Source: Bacteroidota bacterium (GTDB lineage Bacteria > Bacteroidota > Bacteroidia > Bacteroidales > Paludibacteraceae). From it: 14,899 nucleotides of DNA. Under the pieces are notes generated by a model. That model was not told the origin of the DNA. It saw only the letters and a program-made list of their open reading frames with translations, and ran no database searches. The translations under genes and the position numbers were made by a program. The stretch spans positions 1 through 14,899 of the forward strand of contig JAFNAU010000016.1 in NCBI GenBank assembly GCA_017860335.1, given 5' to 3'. Below, piece by piece: positions 6,229-14,037 of this stretch. Each line of letters begins with the position of its first letter. Position 1 is the stretch's first letter.

Positions 6229-9200
6229 ATGTCAAAACAAGGAAATATACTGGTAAAAGGTGCCCGGGTTCACAACCTGAAGAATATTGATGTTGAAATT
6301 CCCCGAAACAAGCTGGTGGTTATCACCGGTTTATCCGGATCGGGAAAATCTTCACTGGCTTTTGACACGCTGTATGCCGAAGGTCAGCGCCGGTACGTGG
6401 AAAGTTTGTCGGCCTATGCGCGTCAGTTTCTGGGCCGGATGTCAAAACCCGAGGTGGATTATATTAAAGGCATTCCACCAGCCATTGCCATCGAGCAAAA
6501 GGTAAATACGCGCAATCCCCGTTCCACAGTGGGAACTTCAACGGAAATCTATGAATATATCAAGTTGCTGTATGCCCGTATTGGCAAGACATATTCGCCG
6601 GTTTCGGGTGAACTGGTAAAAAAACATGAAGCTGACGATGTCGTTGAGGCTGCTTTGGAATACCCCGACGGCACAAAACTGATGGTGCTGGCTCCTGTCA
6701 CACCCAAAGAAGGCATTAGTCGTGAAGAACGGCTGAAACTGTTTCTGCAAAATGGTTTCAGTCGAATCGTTATTGACGGGGAAACTGTCCGGATTGATGA
6801 ACTTTTGTCAAAAAAAGAAATGCCGGACACTTTTCAGGAAATTTACCTGCTCATTGACCGCCTCATGGCGGATCATAGCCCTTCGGGTATCAGCCGGTTG
6901 ACAGATTCGGTCGAAACAGCTTTTCTTGAAGGAAAAGATGCCTGTACGCTGGAAATCATAACAGAAACCGAAACAAAGAGAGTAAATTTCTCGAAAGCAT
7001 TCGAAGCGGATGGTATTCAGTTTGAACTGCCTTCCGAACACATGTTCAGCTTCAACAATCCGCTGGGCGCCTGCCCCGTATGCGAAGGTTTCGGAAAAGT
7101 GATCGGCATTGACGAAGACCTGGTAATTCCCAATAAATCACTTTCGGTGTATGAAGATGCCATCGTTTGCTGGCGGGGCGAGGTAATGAGCGAATATAAA
7201 AAACAACTTATCCGCTGTGCCGACCAGTTTGAATTCCCCATTCACAAACCCTATATTGAACTGACCGAAGCGCAACGTGAGCTTATCTGGAACGGCAACA
7301 GCTATTTCGAAGGGTTGAATTCGTTCTTCAACATGCTGGAGGCCAATCAGTATAAAATACAATACAGGGTGATGCTGGCACGTTACCGAGGAAAGACCAT
7401 CTGTCCGGCCTGCAAAGGTACAAGACTGAAACAGGAAGCTACTTATGTAAAAATTAATCAGGTTCCCATCACCGAACTTGTTCAGATGCCCGTAACACGT
7501 CTGAATGACTTCTTCGAAAATCTTGAGCTGGACGAACATGATGTTTCTGTGTCGAAACGATTGCTGGTTGAAATCAGAAACCGCATCCATTTCTTGCTTG
7601 ATGTGGGTCTAGGCTATCTCACACTCAACCGCTTATCCAATTCTCTTTCGGGTGGTGAAAGTCAGCGTATAAACCTCGTGACTTCGCTTGGCAGCAGTCT
7701 GGTAGGGTCACTCTACATCCTCGACGAGCCTTCCATCGGGCTGCATTCGAGGGATACGCACCTGCTCATCAAAGTACTGCATCAGTTGAGGGATCTGGGA
7801 AATACGGTGGTGGTGGTTGAACACGATGAAGAAATCATGCGGGCTGCCGATTACATTATTGATATCGGTCCGGGAGCCGGAAGAGCAGGTGGAAATGTGG
7901 TGTGGCAGGGAAAGCCCCCAAGCCCCCTCCAACTCCCCCTCAGGGGGAGTGAAGAATACCACCAAAATCTCCACGCAGCGGATAAAGTTAATTCGGTATA
8001 TGATAAAACGTCAGAAAATATTTTTAATACGGCAAGTCCTGCTGTTTATGAATTACTTAAAGAAAATGCAAAAAATAGACGTAAAAACCCTACTGATGCA
8101 GAAACTTTTCTATGGAAAAATTTGAGAGGAAAAAATTTAGAGAATTTCAAATTTAGACGAGAGCATGTAATCGGTGATTATATAGCAGATTTTGTATGTC
8201 TTTCCAATCAACTTGTAATTGAAGTTGACGGAGGATATCATAAGGATGAGAATGTTAGGCATCAGGACGAAATGCGAACGTCTTATCTTAATGAAAAAGG
8301 ATTTAGAGAGATTCGGTTTACTAATGAGGAGGTGTTAAATAACATCGAAAAAACATTAGAAACGATTAAAAACACTTTAGAGTTTGACCAACAGAGGAAT
8401 GAGAACAAGAATTCATCAGAAGAATTAAACAGCTTAGAATTACTTGATGCTGCCAATTCTTTGCACACACCAAAAGTCCCCCCTGAGGGGGATTTAGGGG
8501 GATTTAGGGGGATTTCATTTACTCTCGACTATCTACTCGGTCTGGAGAAAATAGGAATACCTAAACACCGGCGTAAATGGAACAACTACATCGAGGTGCA
8601 GGGAGCGCGTGAAAACAACCTGAAAGGCATCAATGTAAAGTTCCCGCTGAATGTCATGACGGTAGTGACGGGTGTGAGCGGTTCGGGAAAATCATCGCTG
8701 GTAAAGAGTGTATTTTATACCGCCCTGAAAAAATATTACGGCGGAGTAGCCGAGAAAACCGGACAGTTCGGTTCGCTCAGGGGCAGCATGCACCTCGCGA
8801 AGGATATCGAATTTGTGGATCAGAACCCTATAGGACGCTCCACCCGTTCAAATCCGGTTACCTACATCAAAGCTTATGACGAAATCCGTAAACTTTACGC
8901 CGACCAGCAGCTCTCCAAACAAATGGGATATCAGTCATCGCATTTCTCATTCAACACACCCGGCGGACGCTGCGAAGAGTGCCAGGGCGAAGGTACTGTT
9001 ACCGTAGAAATGCAGTTTATGGCCGATCTGGTACTGGAGTGTGAACATTGCCACGGCAAACGGTTCAAACAGGACATTCTGGACGTTACCTACAGGGGAA
9101 AAAACATCTACGAAGTACTGGATATGACCGTCAACCAGGCCATTGAATTTTTCTCCGAACATACCGGAAACACCGAAAAACGTATCGTGAAAAGGTTGCA

Positions 9201-9591
9201 GCCATTACAAAACGTGGGCATTGGTTATGTAAAACTGGGACAATCATCGAGTACACTGTCAGGCGGAGAAAGCCAGCGCGTGAAACTGGCCTCATTTCTG
9301 GCCAACGAGAAATCCGAACCAACGATATTCGTATTCGACGAGCCAACCACAGGTCTCCATTTTCACGACATAAAAACACTGTTGAAAGCATTTGACGCGC
9401 TGATAACCAAGGGACACACCGTCATTATCATCGAACACAATATGGAGGTAATTAAATGCGCCGATCACATCATCGATATCGGACCTGAAGGAGGTGAAAA
9501 AGGAGGTAATATTGTATTTGAAGGCACACCCGAAGATCTGGTGAATTGTGAATGTTCCTATACAGGAAAATTTCTGAAAGATAAATTATAA
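6229..9591 (+). CDS. uvrA: Excinuclease ABC subunit A (UvrA) with an in-frame DUF559 nuclease insertion
   Basis: UvrA is the damage-recognition ATPase of nucleotide excision repair; it acts as a dimer that loads UvrB on DNA. This copy is 1120 residues, about 180-200 more than usual. First ABC half: Walker A GLSGSGKS (34-41), CPVC (282-285), CPAC (392-395), signature LSGGESQR (473-480), Walker B with DE at 499-500, H-loop His at 532. Second half: Walker A GVSGSGKS (815-822), the zinc module CEEC/CEHC (915-918 and 938-941), signature LSGGESQR (1010-1017), DE at 1037-1038 and His 1070. Between the halves, residues about 563-761 are foreign: a nuclease-like domain bounded by repeat-encoded Pro/Gly-rich peptide. 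Normal UvrA sequence resumes at SFTLDYLLG. The CxxC that usually precedes the first zinc-finger pair is not visible (NFSKAFEADGIQF stands there); I believe this is common in the phylum. Every catalytic motif is intact and in frame, so a working protein is likely. Confidence 0.97.
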   Translation: MSKQGNILVKGARVHNLKNIDVEIPRNKLVVITGLSGSGKSSLAFDTLYAEGQRRYVESLSAYARQFLGRMSKPEVDYIKGIPPAIAIEQKVNTRNPRSTVGTSTEIYEYIKLLYARIGKTYSPVSGELVKKHEADDVVEAALEYPDGTKLMVLAPVTPKEGISREERLKLFLQNGFSRIVIDGETVRIDELLSKKEMPDTFQEIYLLIDRLMADHSPSGISRLTDSVETAFLEGKDACTLEIITETETKRVNFSKAFEADGIQFELPSEHMFSFNNPLGACPVCEGFGKVIGIDEDLVIPNKSLSVYEDAIVCWRGEVMSEYKKQLIRCADQFEFPIHKPYIELTEAQRELIWNGNSYFEGLNSFFNMLEANQYKIQYRVMLARYRGKTICPACKGTRLKQEATYVKINQVPITELVQMPVTRLNDFFENLELDEHDVSVSKRLLVEIRNRIHFLLDVGLGYLTLNRLSNSLSGGESQRINLVTSLGSSLVGSLYILDEPSIGLHSRDTHLLIKVLHQLRDLGNTVVVVEHDEEIMRAADYIIDIGPGAGRAGGNVVWQGKPPSPLQLPLRGSEEYHQNLHAADKVNSVYDKTSENIFNTASPAVYELLKENAKNRRKNPTDAETFLWKNLRGKNLENFKFRREHVIGDYIADFVCLSNQLVIEVDGGYHKDENVRHQDEMRTSYLNEKGFREIRFTNEEVLNNIEKTLETIKNTLEFDQQRNENKNSSEELNSLELLDAANSLHTPKVPPEGDLGGFRGISFTLDYLLGLEKIGIPKHRRKWNNYIEVQGARENNLKGINVKFPLNVMTVVTGVSGSGKSSLVKSVFYTALKKYYGGVAEKTGQFGSLRGSMHLAKDIEFVDQNPIGRSTRSNPVTYIKAYDEIRKLYADQQLSKQMGYQSSHFSFNTPGGRCEECQGEGTVTVEMQFMADLVLECEHCHGKRFKQDILDVTYRGKNIYEVLDMTVNQAIEFFSEHTGNTEKRIVKRLQPLQNVGIGYVKLGQSSSTLSGGESQRVKLASFLANEKSEPTIFVFDEPTTGLHFHDIKTLLKAFDALITKGHTVIIIEHNMEVIKCADHIIDIGPEGGEKGGNIVFEGTPEDLVNCECSYTGKFLKDKL
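7914..7954 (+). repeat. Left palindromic repeat of the uvrA insertion
   Basis: Two C-rich blocks (7915-7919 and 7923-7927) lead into the perfect hairpin ACTCCCCCTCAGGGGGAGT at 7932-7950 (9-bp arms, one central base). It is read in frame as Pro/Leu-rich peptide (PPSPLQLPLRGSE). The order C-block, spacer, C/G palindrome mirrors the right-hand repeat read on the opposite strand. The spacers differ (AAG and TCCAACT here, TAAAT there), so this is a diverged sub-type of the same family. Confidence 0.75.
8047..8379 (+). other. DUF559 / Vsr-like PD-(D/E)XK endonuclease domain inside UvrA (residues ~607-717)
   Basis: The encoded segment has the complete DUF559 pattern known from stand-alone 'endonuclease domain-containing' proteins. 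Its parts are an N-terminal helix with NPTDAETFLWKNLRG (E625), the strand motif KFRREHVIGDYIADF with D654, the core LVIEVDGGYH with E665, D667 and H671, and the end FREIRFTNEEVLNNIEKTLETI. These acidic residues correspond to the metal-binding positions of the very-short-patch-repair/PD-(D/E)XK fold. The domain is full length, with no internal stop or deletion. Family members are usually free proteins of about 110-130 residues. Their function is poorly defined, and nicking or cleaving activity is presumed from the fold. Here the domain is fused between UvrA's ATPase halves. Confidence 0.85.
8472..8515 (-). repeat. Right palindromic repeat of the uvrA insertion (inverted copy)
   Basis: Read on the minus strand the order is CCCCCTAAAT units, then a C/G palindrome (CCCCCT/AGGGGG around 8479-8491), then GACTTTTGG. 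Apart from the extra CCCCCTAAAT unit and one or two bases at the palindrome centre, it matches the solo element at 14747-14776. On the plus strand it is translated as KVPPEGDLGGFRG. Confidence 0.8.
8492..8511 (+). repeat. 10-bp tandem duplication (ATTTAGGGGG x2) at the insertion edge
   Basis: Two exact copies of ATTTAGGGGG sit at the right-hand junction; the solo family member after msrC has only one such unit. Because 10 is not a multiple of 3, copy number sets the reading frame into the second half of UvrA. With one copy the frame would reach TAG within about 14 codons. With three copies it would hit a TAG straight after the repeat. Confidence 0.85.
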
Positions 9592-9603
9592 TCATTCAGT
9601 CTG

Positions 9604-9633
9604 TTTGGGAAAATGAATTTTTCATTACTTTTG
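9604..9633 (+). promoter_or_regulatory. Candidate promoter of the secreted-protein gene
   Basis: TTTG (9604-9607) is followed after 18 bases by TACTTTTG (9626-9633), a good match to the Bacteroidota -33/-7 pair. The -7 box ends 17 bases before the ATG at 9651. This suggests the gene is transcribed independently of uvrA although only 59 bases separate them. Confidence 0.6.
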
Positions 9634-9650
9634 TAAAAACACAAAACTAT

Positions 9651-10850
9651 ATGAAACGATTTTTTCTGAGTCTTGGAGCTTTACTGATTATTCTTGTTGT
9701 AAATGCTCAGGACATAGCCAAAACAATTAATGATTACGAAGAAACCAAATCTACAACCATTTCAAAAGGCCGGAAATTACTGCTCGATCAGTTTGTAAGC
9801 GACCGTATCGACAAGGTCGAAGAAGTTTACATTTATCTGAATGATAAAATAGCCGATGCCGATTATGCCGCATTCAGCGCGTTCGAACAAATAAATCTGT
9901 CGTGCTGGACACGCCGCTATGAATATGCTCTGAGAGAAATATTGTATCTTGATTCTATAAATACTGCACGCAAAGAAGGGAAAACCGCTATCACAACCCG
10001 TATCTATCCTGCGAATGACATGCTGAGTACCCGGATTTACGAAAAAACAGCACCGGTTCTGCCCTCCGTCCTTCAGAACATCGAAACATCCAACCTCAGC
10101 CGCGAAGAAAAAGATGCGTTGCAGCTGATTATGAAGGATATTTATCTTACCGGTGACGATCACGCCAGATCTTTGTATCAGGATTCCATCAACGCGTTAA
10201 GCACCAAATTCCTTTCCGATTATCCGGCATCCCCTTATTCCAATTACATCCGTAACGCGGTTCGGTTTGTTTATCACCGGAATGACTGGGGCTTTGGATA
10301 TGATTTCGGTCTGGGATACACACAGGTTTTGGGTTCAATGGTTGACATATATAAAAACGGATTTAATGCGAATGGCGGATTTGATATCTTCTACAAACAA
10401 ACCGTGGCATATATTCGCTTTCTGATCAGTACATCGGGCACGAAACACGCTGTAGTGGCAAACCATGACAACGTAGTCCCCGCTGAAACATTTATGAACT
10501 TCAATCACTTCGAATTCAGTCTGGGTTATGCGCTGCCCGACCTGAAGCGGCTGACGGTTACCCCGTTTGCAGGTATCGGTGCTTTCGGGGTTGCTTACGG
10601 AGCCGAAGAAGATCGCAACGATAACCCGATATTTAAAAATGCTGGAAAAACAGTGCTTTGTTATCAGGGTGGATTAAATATGGACTTTGATTTGTTTAAT
10701 AGAAATGTTTCAGGTGGCAAAATGCCGGTTAGACTACGATGTACCTACATACGACCGACAAACTCCGCATACTCCTTCATACCCTCCGGTATATTTAACG
10801 TTTCTCTGGGTTTTGCAATTCAGGGCTGGAATACAAAAAGAGAATTATAG
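9651..10850 (+). CDS. Secreted protein of unknown function, probable outer-membrane beta-barrel C-terminal half
   Basis: I do not recognise a named family. The 399-residue protein starts with a clear signal peptide (MKRFFLSLGALLIILVVNAQ, cleavage likely after A19). Residues about 20-215 are mixed helical, charged and poor in Gly. From about residue 218 the sequence becomes a succession of alternating aromatic/Gly strands (for example WGFGYDFGLGYTQVLG, NGGFDIFYKQTVAYIRFLIS, FEFSLGYALPDLKRLTVTPFAGIGAFG). It ends with FNVSLGFAIQGW near the C-terminus, as in small outer-membrane barrels. A two-part design (periplasmic helical region plus barrel) is my inference from pattern only. It follows uvrA on the same strand but has its own promoter-like sequence, so a role in repair is not implied. 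A 124-base gap and a bidirectional hairpin terminator follow. Confidence 0.85.
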   Translation: MKRFFLSLGALLIILVVNAQDIAKTINDYEETKSTTISKGRKLLLDQFVSDRIDKVEEVYIYLNDKIADADYAAFSAFEQINLSCWTRRYEYALREILYLDSINTARKEGKTAITTRIYPANDMLSTRIYEKTAPVLPSVLQNIETSNLSREEKDALQLIMKDIYLTGDDHARSLYQDSINALSTKFLSDYPASPYSNYIRNAVRFVYHRNDWGFGYDFGLGYTQVLGSMVDIYKNGFNANGGFDIFYKQTVAYIRFLISTSGTKHAVVANHDNVVPAETFMNFNHFEFSLGYALPDLKRLTVTPFAGIGAFGVAYGAEEDRNDNPIFKNAGKTVLCYQGGLNMDFDLFNRNVSGGKMPVRLRCTYIRPTNSAYSFIPSGIFNVSLGFAIQGWNTKREL

Positions 10851-10851
10851 T

Positions 10852-10889
10852 GGCCTCACCTAATCCCTAACCCCGAGGAGATGGACTTG
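10852..10889 (+). repeat. Degenerate intergenic palindromic element
   Basis: One base after the stop codon of the preceding gene lies a sequence with the order CCTAAT, CCCTAACCCC, GAGGAGATGGACTTG. This resembles the C-block / G-block / GACTT layout of the elements at 8472-8515 and 14747-14776, with decayed pairing. A separate small inverted repeat (TGAATTC / GAATTCA, 10921-10939) lies a little further on. Membership of the same family is a judgement by eye. Confidence 0.45.
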
Positions 10890-10973
10890 TATGGCAAAAC
10901 GATTGAGCACGTTACATATATGAATTCAGCTGGAATTCACAACTATACAAAAGTCAGGATGACTATAAAATAA

Positions 10974-11014
10974 AACAGGGAAAACTCAATTCGAATTTTC
11001 CCTGTTATTTTTTT
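10974..11014. terminator. Bidirectional terminator between convergent genes
   Basis: A perfect 11-bp stem (AACAGGGAAAA at 10974-10984, TTTTCCCTGTT at 10996-11006) encloses an 11-base loop. It is followed by seven T on the plus strand (11008-11014). On the minus strand it is followed by TTTTATTTTA, so it can serve both the secreted-protein gene and the M16 peptidase gene, whose stop codon is at 11027. Confidence 0.8.
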
Positions 11015-11026
11015 AAACGAACTTCG

Positions 11027-13855
11027 TTATTCCGCAGCAGGTTTCATCACTATTTCAATCACATTTTGTTGATCAACGATTGATTTCAGTGTCTTCTGAA
11101 TGGACTCTGAAGTCAAAGCATCAACAGCAGCTTTGTAATCGGTACGGTAATTCAGTCCATCCTGATAGAAAGCTTTCAGTTTGCCTCTCCACCAGTTGTT
11201 TTGTTCCATGTCCTGTTTGTACTGTTTCATCAGATTTTCTTTCACCTTGTCAAGGTCGTCTTTGAGCGGACCTTTGTCGATTATCTGTCTGATCTCATCG
11301 TGAATGATGCCCATCAGTTTCACCTGTTTCTCGGGATCGGTATCGAACTGCATCAGAATAGAAGCCTGATCTTTGGGTACATTGGCCATGCCACCATACA
11401 CACCTACTCCGTATGATCCGCCTTCTTTCTCACGAATGCTCTCCAGATAACGGATATCAAGAATATCACCGATGGCTGAGACTGCTACCTGATTATTGAT
11501 ATTGAAAGGAATGTCAGCCGTATAATAGATACGGTTCGAAGCCTTTTTGGTTTTCATCTTGAAGGTGAAATATTTATTTACTTTCCCTTTGGGGAATTCG
11601 CGGTACACTTTATCGAATTTTTCGGTATTCTTCTTATCGGTTTTAAGTCCGCCAAGATAAGTTGCCAGCAGCTGCTGAGTTTCTTTGTTGTTGGGGTCGA
11701 TGTTTCCTACGAAAATAAAGGTAAAGTCAGCCGGATTTGCAAAGCGTTGCTTGTATATTTCGATTGCTTTATCCTGATCAACTTTTTCAACTGTCTGCAG
11801 GTTTTGCAGCACGGTTCTCGGGTCATTGGCCGAAGTGGTTACCTTGATACTGTCAGAGAAAGCTTTGTTGGGATTACTGGCAGCATTAGCAAGTTGCGTA
11901 CGATACATATTCATTATGGCCGTGAAGGAGTTGTCGTCCTTGCGGGGTTGTGTAAAATACAAATAAAGCAGCTGAAGCATCGTTTCGAAGTCCTTTACCG
12001 ATGAATTTCCGTTCATTCCTTCTTCGTACTGGTCAATGTAGGGATTTACCGATGCAATTTTTCCTGTAAGCACTTTGCCAAGTTCGACAGCAGAGAAATT
12101 ACCAATACCGTTCGCCTGAACAATCCTGTCGGCCATAGATGCCGAAGGCAGATCAGCTACGTTGTGAACTTTTGATATGCCGCCATCACTGAAAGCAGTA
12201 AAAGAAATTTCATCTTTTTTGAATGTGGTAGGTTTGAATACTATTTTCACACCGTTGCTAAGTATCATCTCAGTGGTTTCCATCGCCAGGTTTTGTTTGA
12301 TTTTCTTTACTTTTCCGGCTTTGGGAGCTTTATCCAGCAGCGGTTTATTCAGCACTTCTTCAGCTTTGGCTGTCAGTTCGGCTTTGCGGGTATCATCCAG
12401 CGCTGCAAGTACCTGTTCTTGTGTGGGAACTATTACACCTGCTTTTTCGGGAGCTGTTATCGACACTACCAGGTTGGTATCCGCGATGTACGATTTGGCC
12501 AGCTGATTGATCATTTCAGTTTTCAGTTGTGGCAACAGCATCTGAGCAGTCTGATATTCGAATTCTATTCCCGGTATGGGTTCGTCGGTCAGGAAGTTAC
12601 GGATAAATTCCTCCGCAAGCGCCATGCTCTTCTGATTATCGCGTTCGTTATACGATTTCTCAAAGTTCTTCAGCATGTTGGTTTTGGCTCTTTCCAGTTC
12701 GGCATTGGTGAAACCGAAGCGTTTCATCTTTTCGGCTTCGAGCAGCAAAGCTTTCAAACCCTCCAGTTCTTTCCCTTCCTTGGGAACAACAGACATCTGG
12801 AATGCATCTTTCGATTTTACAAGTTCACCGTATGATCCGCTAGCACCTGCAAAAGGAGCATCGGCCTGCATGGCCATCTCTTCGAAACGTTCGCTGAGAA
12901 CAGATGAAATCAGTGAATTAACCAGCCCCATCGCATAACCCGGCATAGCAAGTTTCACTTCGCGCGGCAGTTTGTCCTTTTTATATTCGAGTTCTATCTG
13001 CGTTCTGGAAGCTTCTGGATCTGTTACAATAGAGATTATCGGTTCCTTGTTGTTTGCAATTTCGTAAACGGGACGTTCTCCGGCGTTATCCTTTTTCGAG
13101 ATATCGGAGAACATCTGTTTGATTTTGGCTTCCATCTTATCTACATCAATATCACCGACCACAACAATAGCCTGCTGATCGGGACGATACCACTTTTTAT
13201 AATAATCGCGCAATGTTTGATAAGTGAAGTTGTTGATAACAGCCGTATCGCCGATAATATCTCTTTTCGCATACTGCGAACCGGGATATTTTTTCGCGTT
13301 GGATTGTTTCCACATCCGTCTAAACGCGTTGTTACCGGTACGCCATTCTTCACGGATAACACCGCGTTCGCTGTCAATTTCATCTTCCTGAAGCAAAATG
13401 AAATTTGACCAGTCGTGCATCACGAGCAACGCGCTGTCCAGCAGACCTTCGCGGTTGGTGGGAACGTTGGACAGGCGGTACACCGTTTCATCAAGCGAGG
13501 TGTAAGCGTTGATGTCATAACCGAACTTTACTCCGTTTTTTTCAAAATAATTAATAATGCCTTTGCCCGGAAAATTCTTTGTTCCGTTGAAAGCCATGTG
13601 TTCCAGGAAGTGGGCAAGTCCGTTCTGATCGTCATTCTCCAGAATAGCGCCTACGTTTTGAGCAATGTGAAATTCGGCCCTTTCTTTGGGTTCTTTATTG
13701 GCACGAATGTAATAGGTCAGACCGTTATCCAGTTTTCCGTAACGAATTTTCGGGTCCATCGGCAGCGGTTGCAGTTGCGGCTGTTGCGCAAACAGGGTTG
13801 CCGACATAATAGTCAGCAAAGCAGACAAGATAAATTTAAACGAATTGATTTTCAT
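11027..13855 (-). CDS. M16 family (pitrilysin-like) zinc metallopeptidase, two-domain, periplasmic
   Basis: This is a zinc-dependent peptidase of the M16 family that probably degrades peptides in the periplasm. From the chosen start it has 942 residues, the usual size of Bacteroidota two-repeat M16 proteins. The N-terminal active domain carries the inverted zinc motif HFLEH at residues 82-86, with the third ligand Glu about 76 residues later (E163 in DSERGVIREEW). The C-terminal homologous half lacks HxxEH. It keeps the ESIREKEGGSYGVGVYGG substrate-pocket stretch at about 804-822, as expected of the inactive partner lobe. The ATG at 13855 is preferred because it opens a standard signal peptide (MKINSFKFILSALLTIMSATLFAQ). 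An in-frame ATG at 13912 would put 19 unrelated residues before it. It is transcribed alone, convergent with the secreted-protein gene. Confidence 0.95.
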   Translation of the reverse strand: MKINSFKFILSALLTIMSATLFAQQPQLQPLPMDPKIRYGKLDNGLTYYIRANKEPKERAEFHIAQNVGAILENDDQNGLAHFLEHMAFNGTKNFPGKGIINYFEKNGVKFGYDINAYTSLDETVYRLSNVPTNREGLLDSALLVMHDWSNFILLQEDEIDSERGVIREEWRTGNNAFRRMWKQSNAKKYPGSQYAKRDIIGDTAVINNFTYQTLRDYYKKWYRPDQQAIVVVGDIDVDKMEAKIKQMFSDISKKDNAGERPVYEIANNKEPIISIVTDPEASRTQIELEYKKDKLPREVKLAMPGYAMGLVNSLISSVLSERFEEMAMQADAPFAGASGSYGELVKSKDAFQMSVVPKEGKELEGLKALLLEAEKMKRFGFTNAELERAKTNMLKNFEKSYNERDNQKSMALAEEFIRNFLTDEPIPGIEFEYQTAQMLLPQLKTEMINQLAKSYIADTNLVVSITAPEKAGVIVPTQEQVLAALDDTRKAELTAKAEEVLNKPLLDKAPKAGKVKKIKQNLAMETTEMILSNGVKIVFKPTTFKKDEISFTAFSDGGISKVHNVADLPSASMADRIVQANGIGNFSAVELGKVLTGKIASVNPYIDQYEEGMNGNSSVKDFETMLQLLYLYFTQPRKDDNSFTAIMNMYRTQLANAASNPNKAFSDSIKVTTSANDPRTVLQNLQTVEKVDQDKAIEIYKQRFANPADFTFIFVGNIDPNNKETQQLLATYLGGLKTDKKNTEKFDKVYREFPKGKVNKYFTFKMKTKKASNRIYYTADIPFNINNQVAVSAIGDILDIRYLESIREKEGGSYGVGVYGGMANVPKDQASILMQFDTDPEKQVKLMGIIHDEIRQIIDKGPLKDDLDKVKENLMKQYKQDMEQNNWWRGKLKAFYQDGLNYRTDYKAAVDALTSESIQKTLKSIVDQQNVIEIVMKPAAE

Positions 13856-13950
13856 GTTAAGTAAAATATTATGTAAATTGATTGGACTAATAATGTTGTA
13901 GATTACAGGCATTTCAACTACCGACAGACAGTTGGAGAGTTGAATAAATA

Positions 13951-13981
13951 CAAAGGAAACAGAATTTTACTTAATCACCAA
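13951..13981 (-). promoter_or_regulatory. Possible promoter of the M16 peptidase gene
   Basis: On the minus strand a TTG (13979-13981) is followed after 20 bases by TTCCTTTG (13951-13958), one mismatch from TAnnTTTG. It lies about 95 bases before the preferred ATG, so it would leave a fairly long leader. Moderate to weak support. Confidence 0.35.
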
Positions 13982-14037
13982 TTATTAATTAACTTTTAAA
14001 TGTTAAATTAACAAAAAGGGTTGGTTTGAGGTTTCAC

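Larger units (their letters stand above)
7914..8515 (+). mobile_element. Palindrome-flanked DUF559 element inserted in frame in uvrA
   Basis: This segment of about 600 bases has no counterpart in ordinary uvrA. It lies in the linker after the first ATPase half (DIGPGAGRAGGNVVWQGK) and before SFTLDYLLG. C/G-rich palindromic repeats bound it in inverted orientation (7914-7954 and 8472-8515). The core between them is AT-rich: 152 G or C among the 480 bases 7981-8460 (32%), while sampled uvrA lines on either side run at 47-58%. It contains no transposase, and I could not find a target-site duplication. It has no stop codon in the uvrA frame. There is no in-frame ATG or GTG before the nuclease domain (the first Met is residue 682), so the domain can be made only as part of UvrA. 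The exact edges are uncertain by several bases because the uninterrupted parental sequence is not available. Mobility is inferred from repeat structure and composition. Confidence 0.8.

Noticed and set aside
7817..8125. 102-codon open frame overlapping the left edge of the insertion in another frame
   Set aside because: It is an out-of-frame shadow of uvrA plus the left repeat; its translation shows no domain, while the uvrA frame explains the same bases.
7914..8515. Intein or self-splicing insertion in uvrA
   Set aside because: No Cys or Ser at the first position of the insertion, no Hint-domain motifs, no terminal His-Asn, and no Cys/Ser/Thr arrangement at the downstream junction. The bordering sequence is repeat-derived Pro/Gly-rich peptide. 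No group I or II intron features were seen either, and the frame is open throughout.
6229..9591. uvrA as a pseudogene or two fused genes
   Set aside because: All ATP-binding, signature and second zinc-module motifs are present on both sides in one frame without stops, so the gene appears intact despite the insertion.
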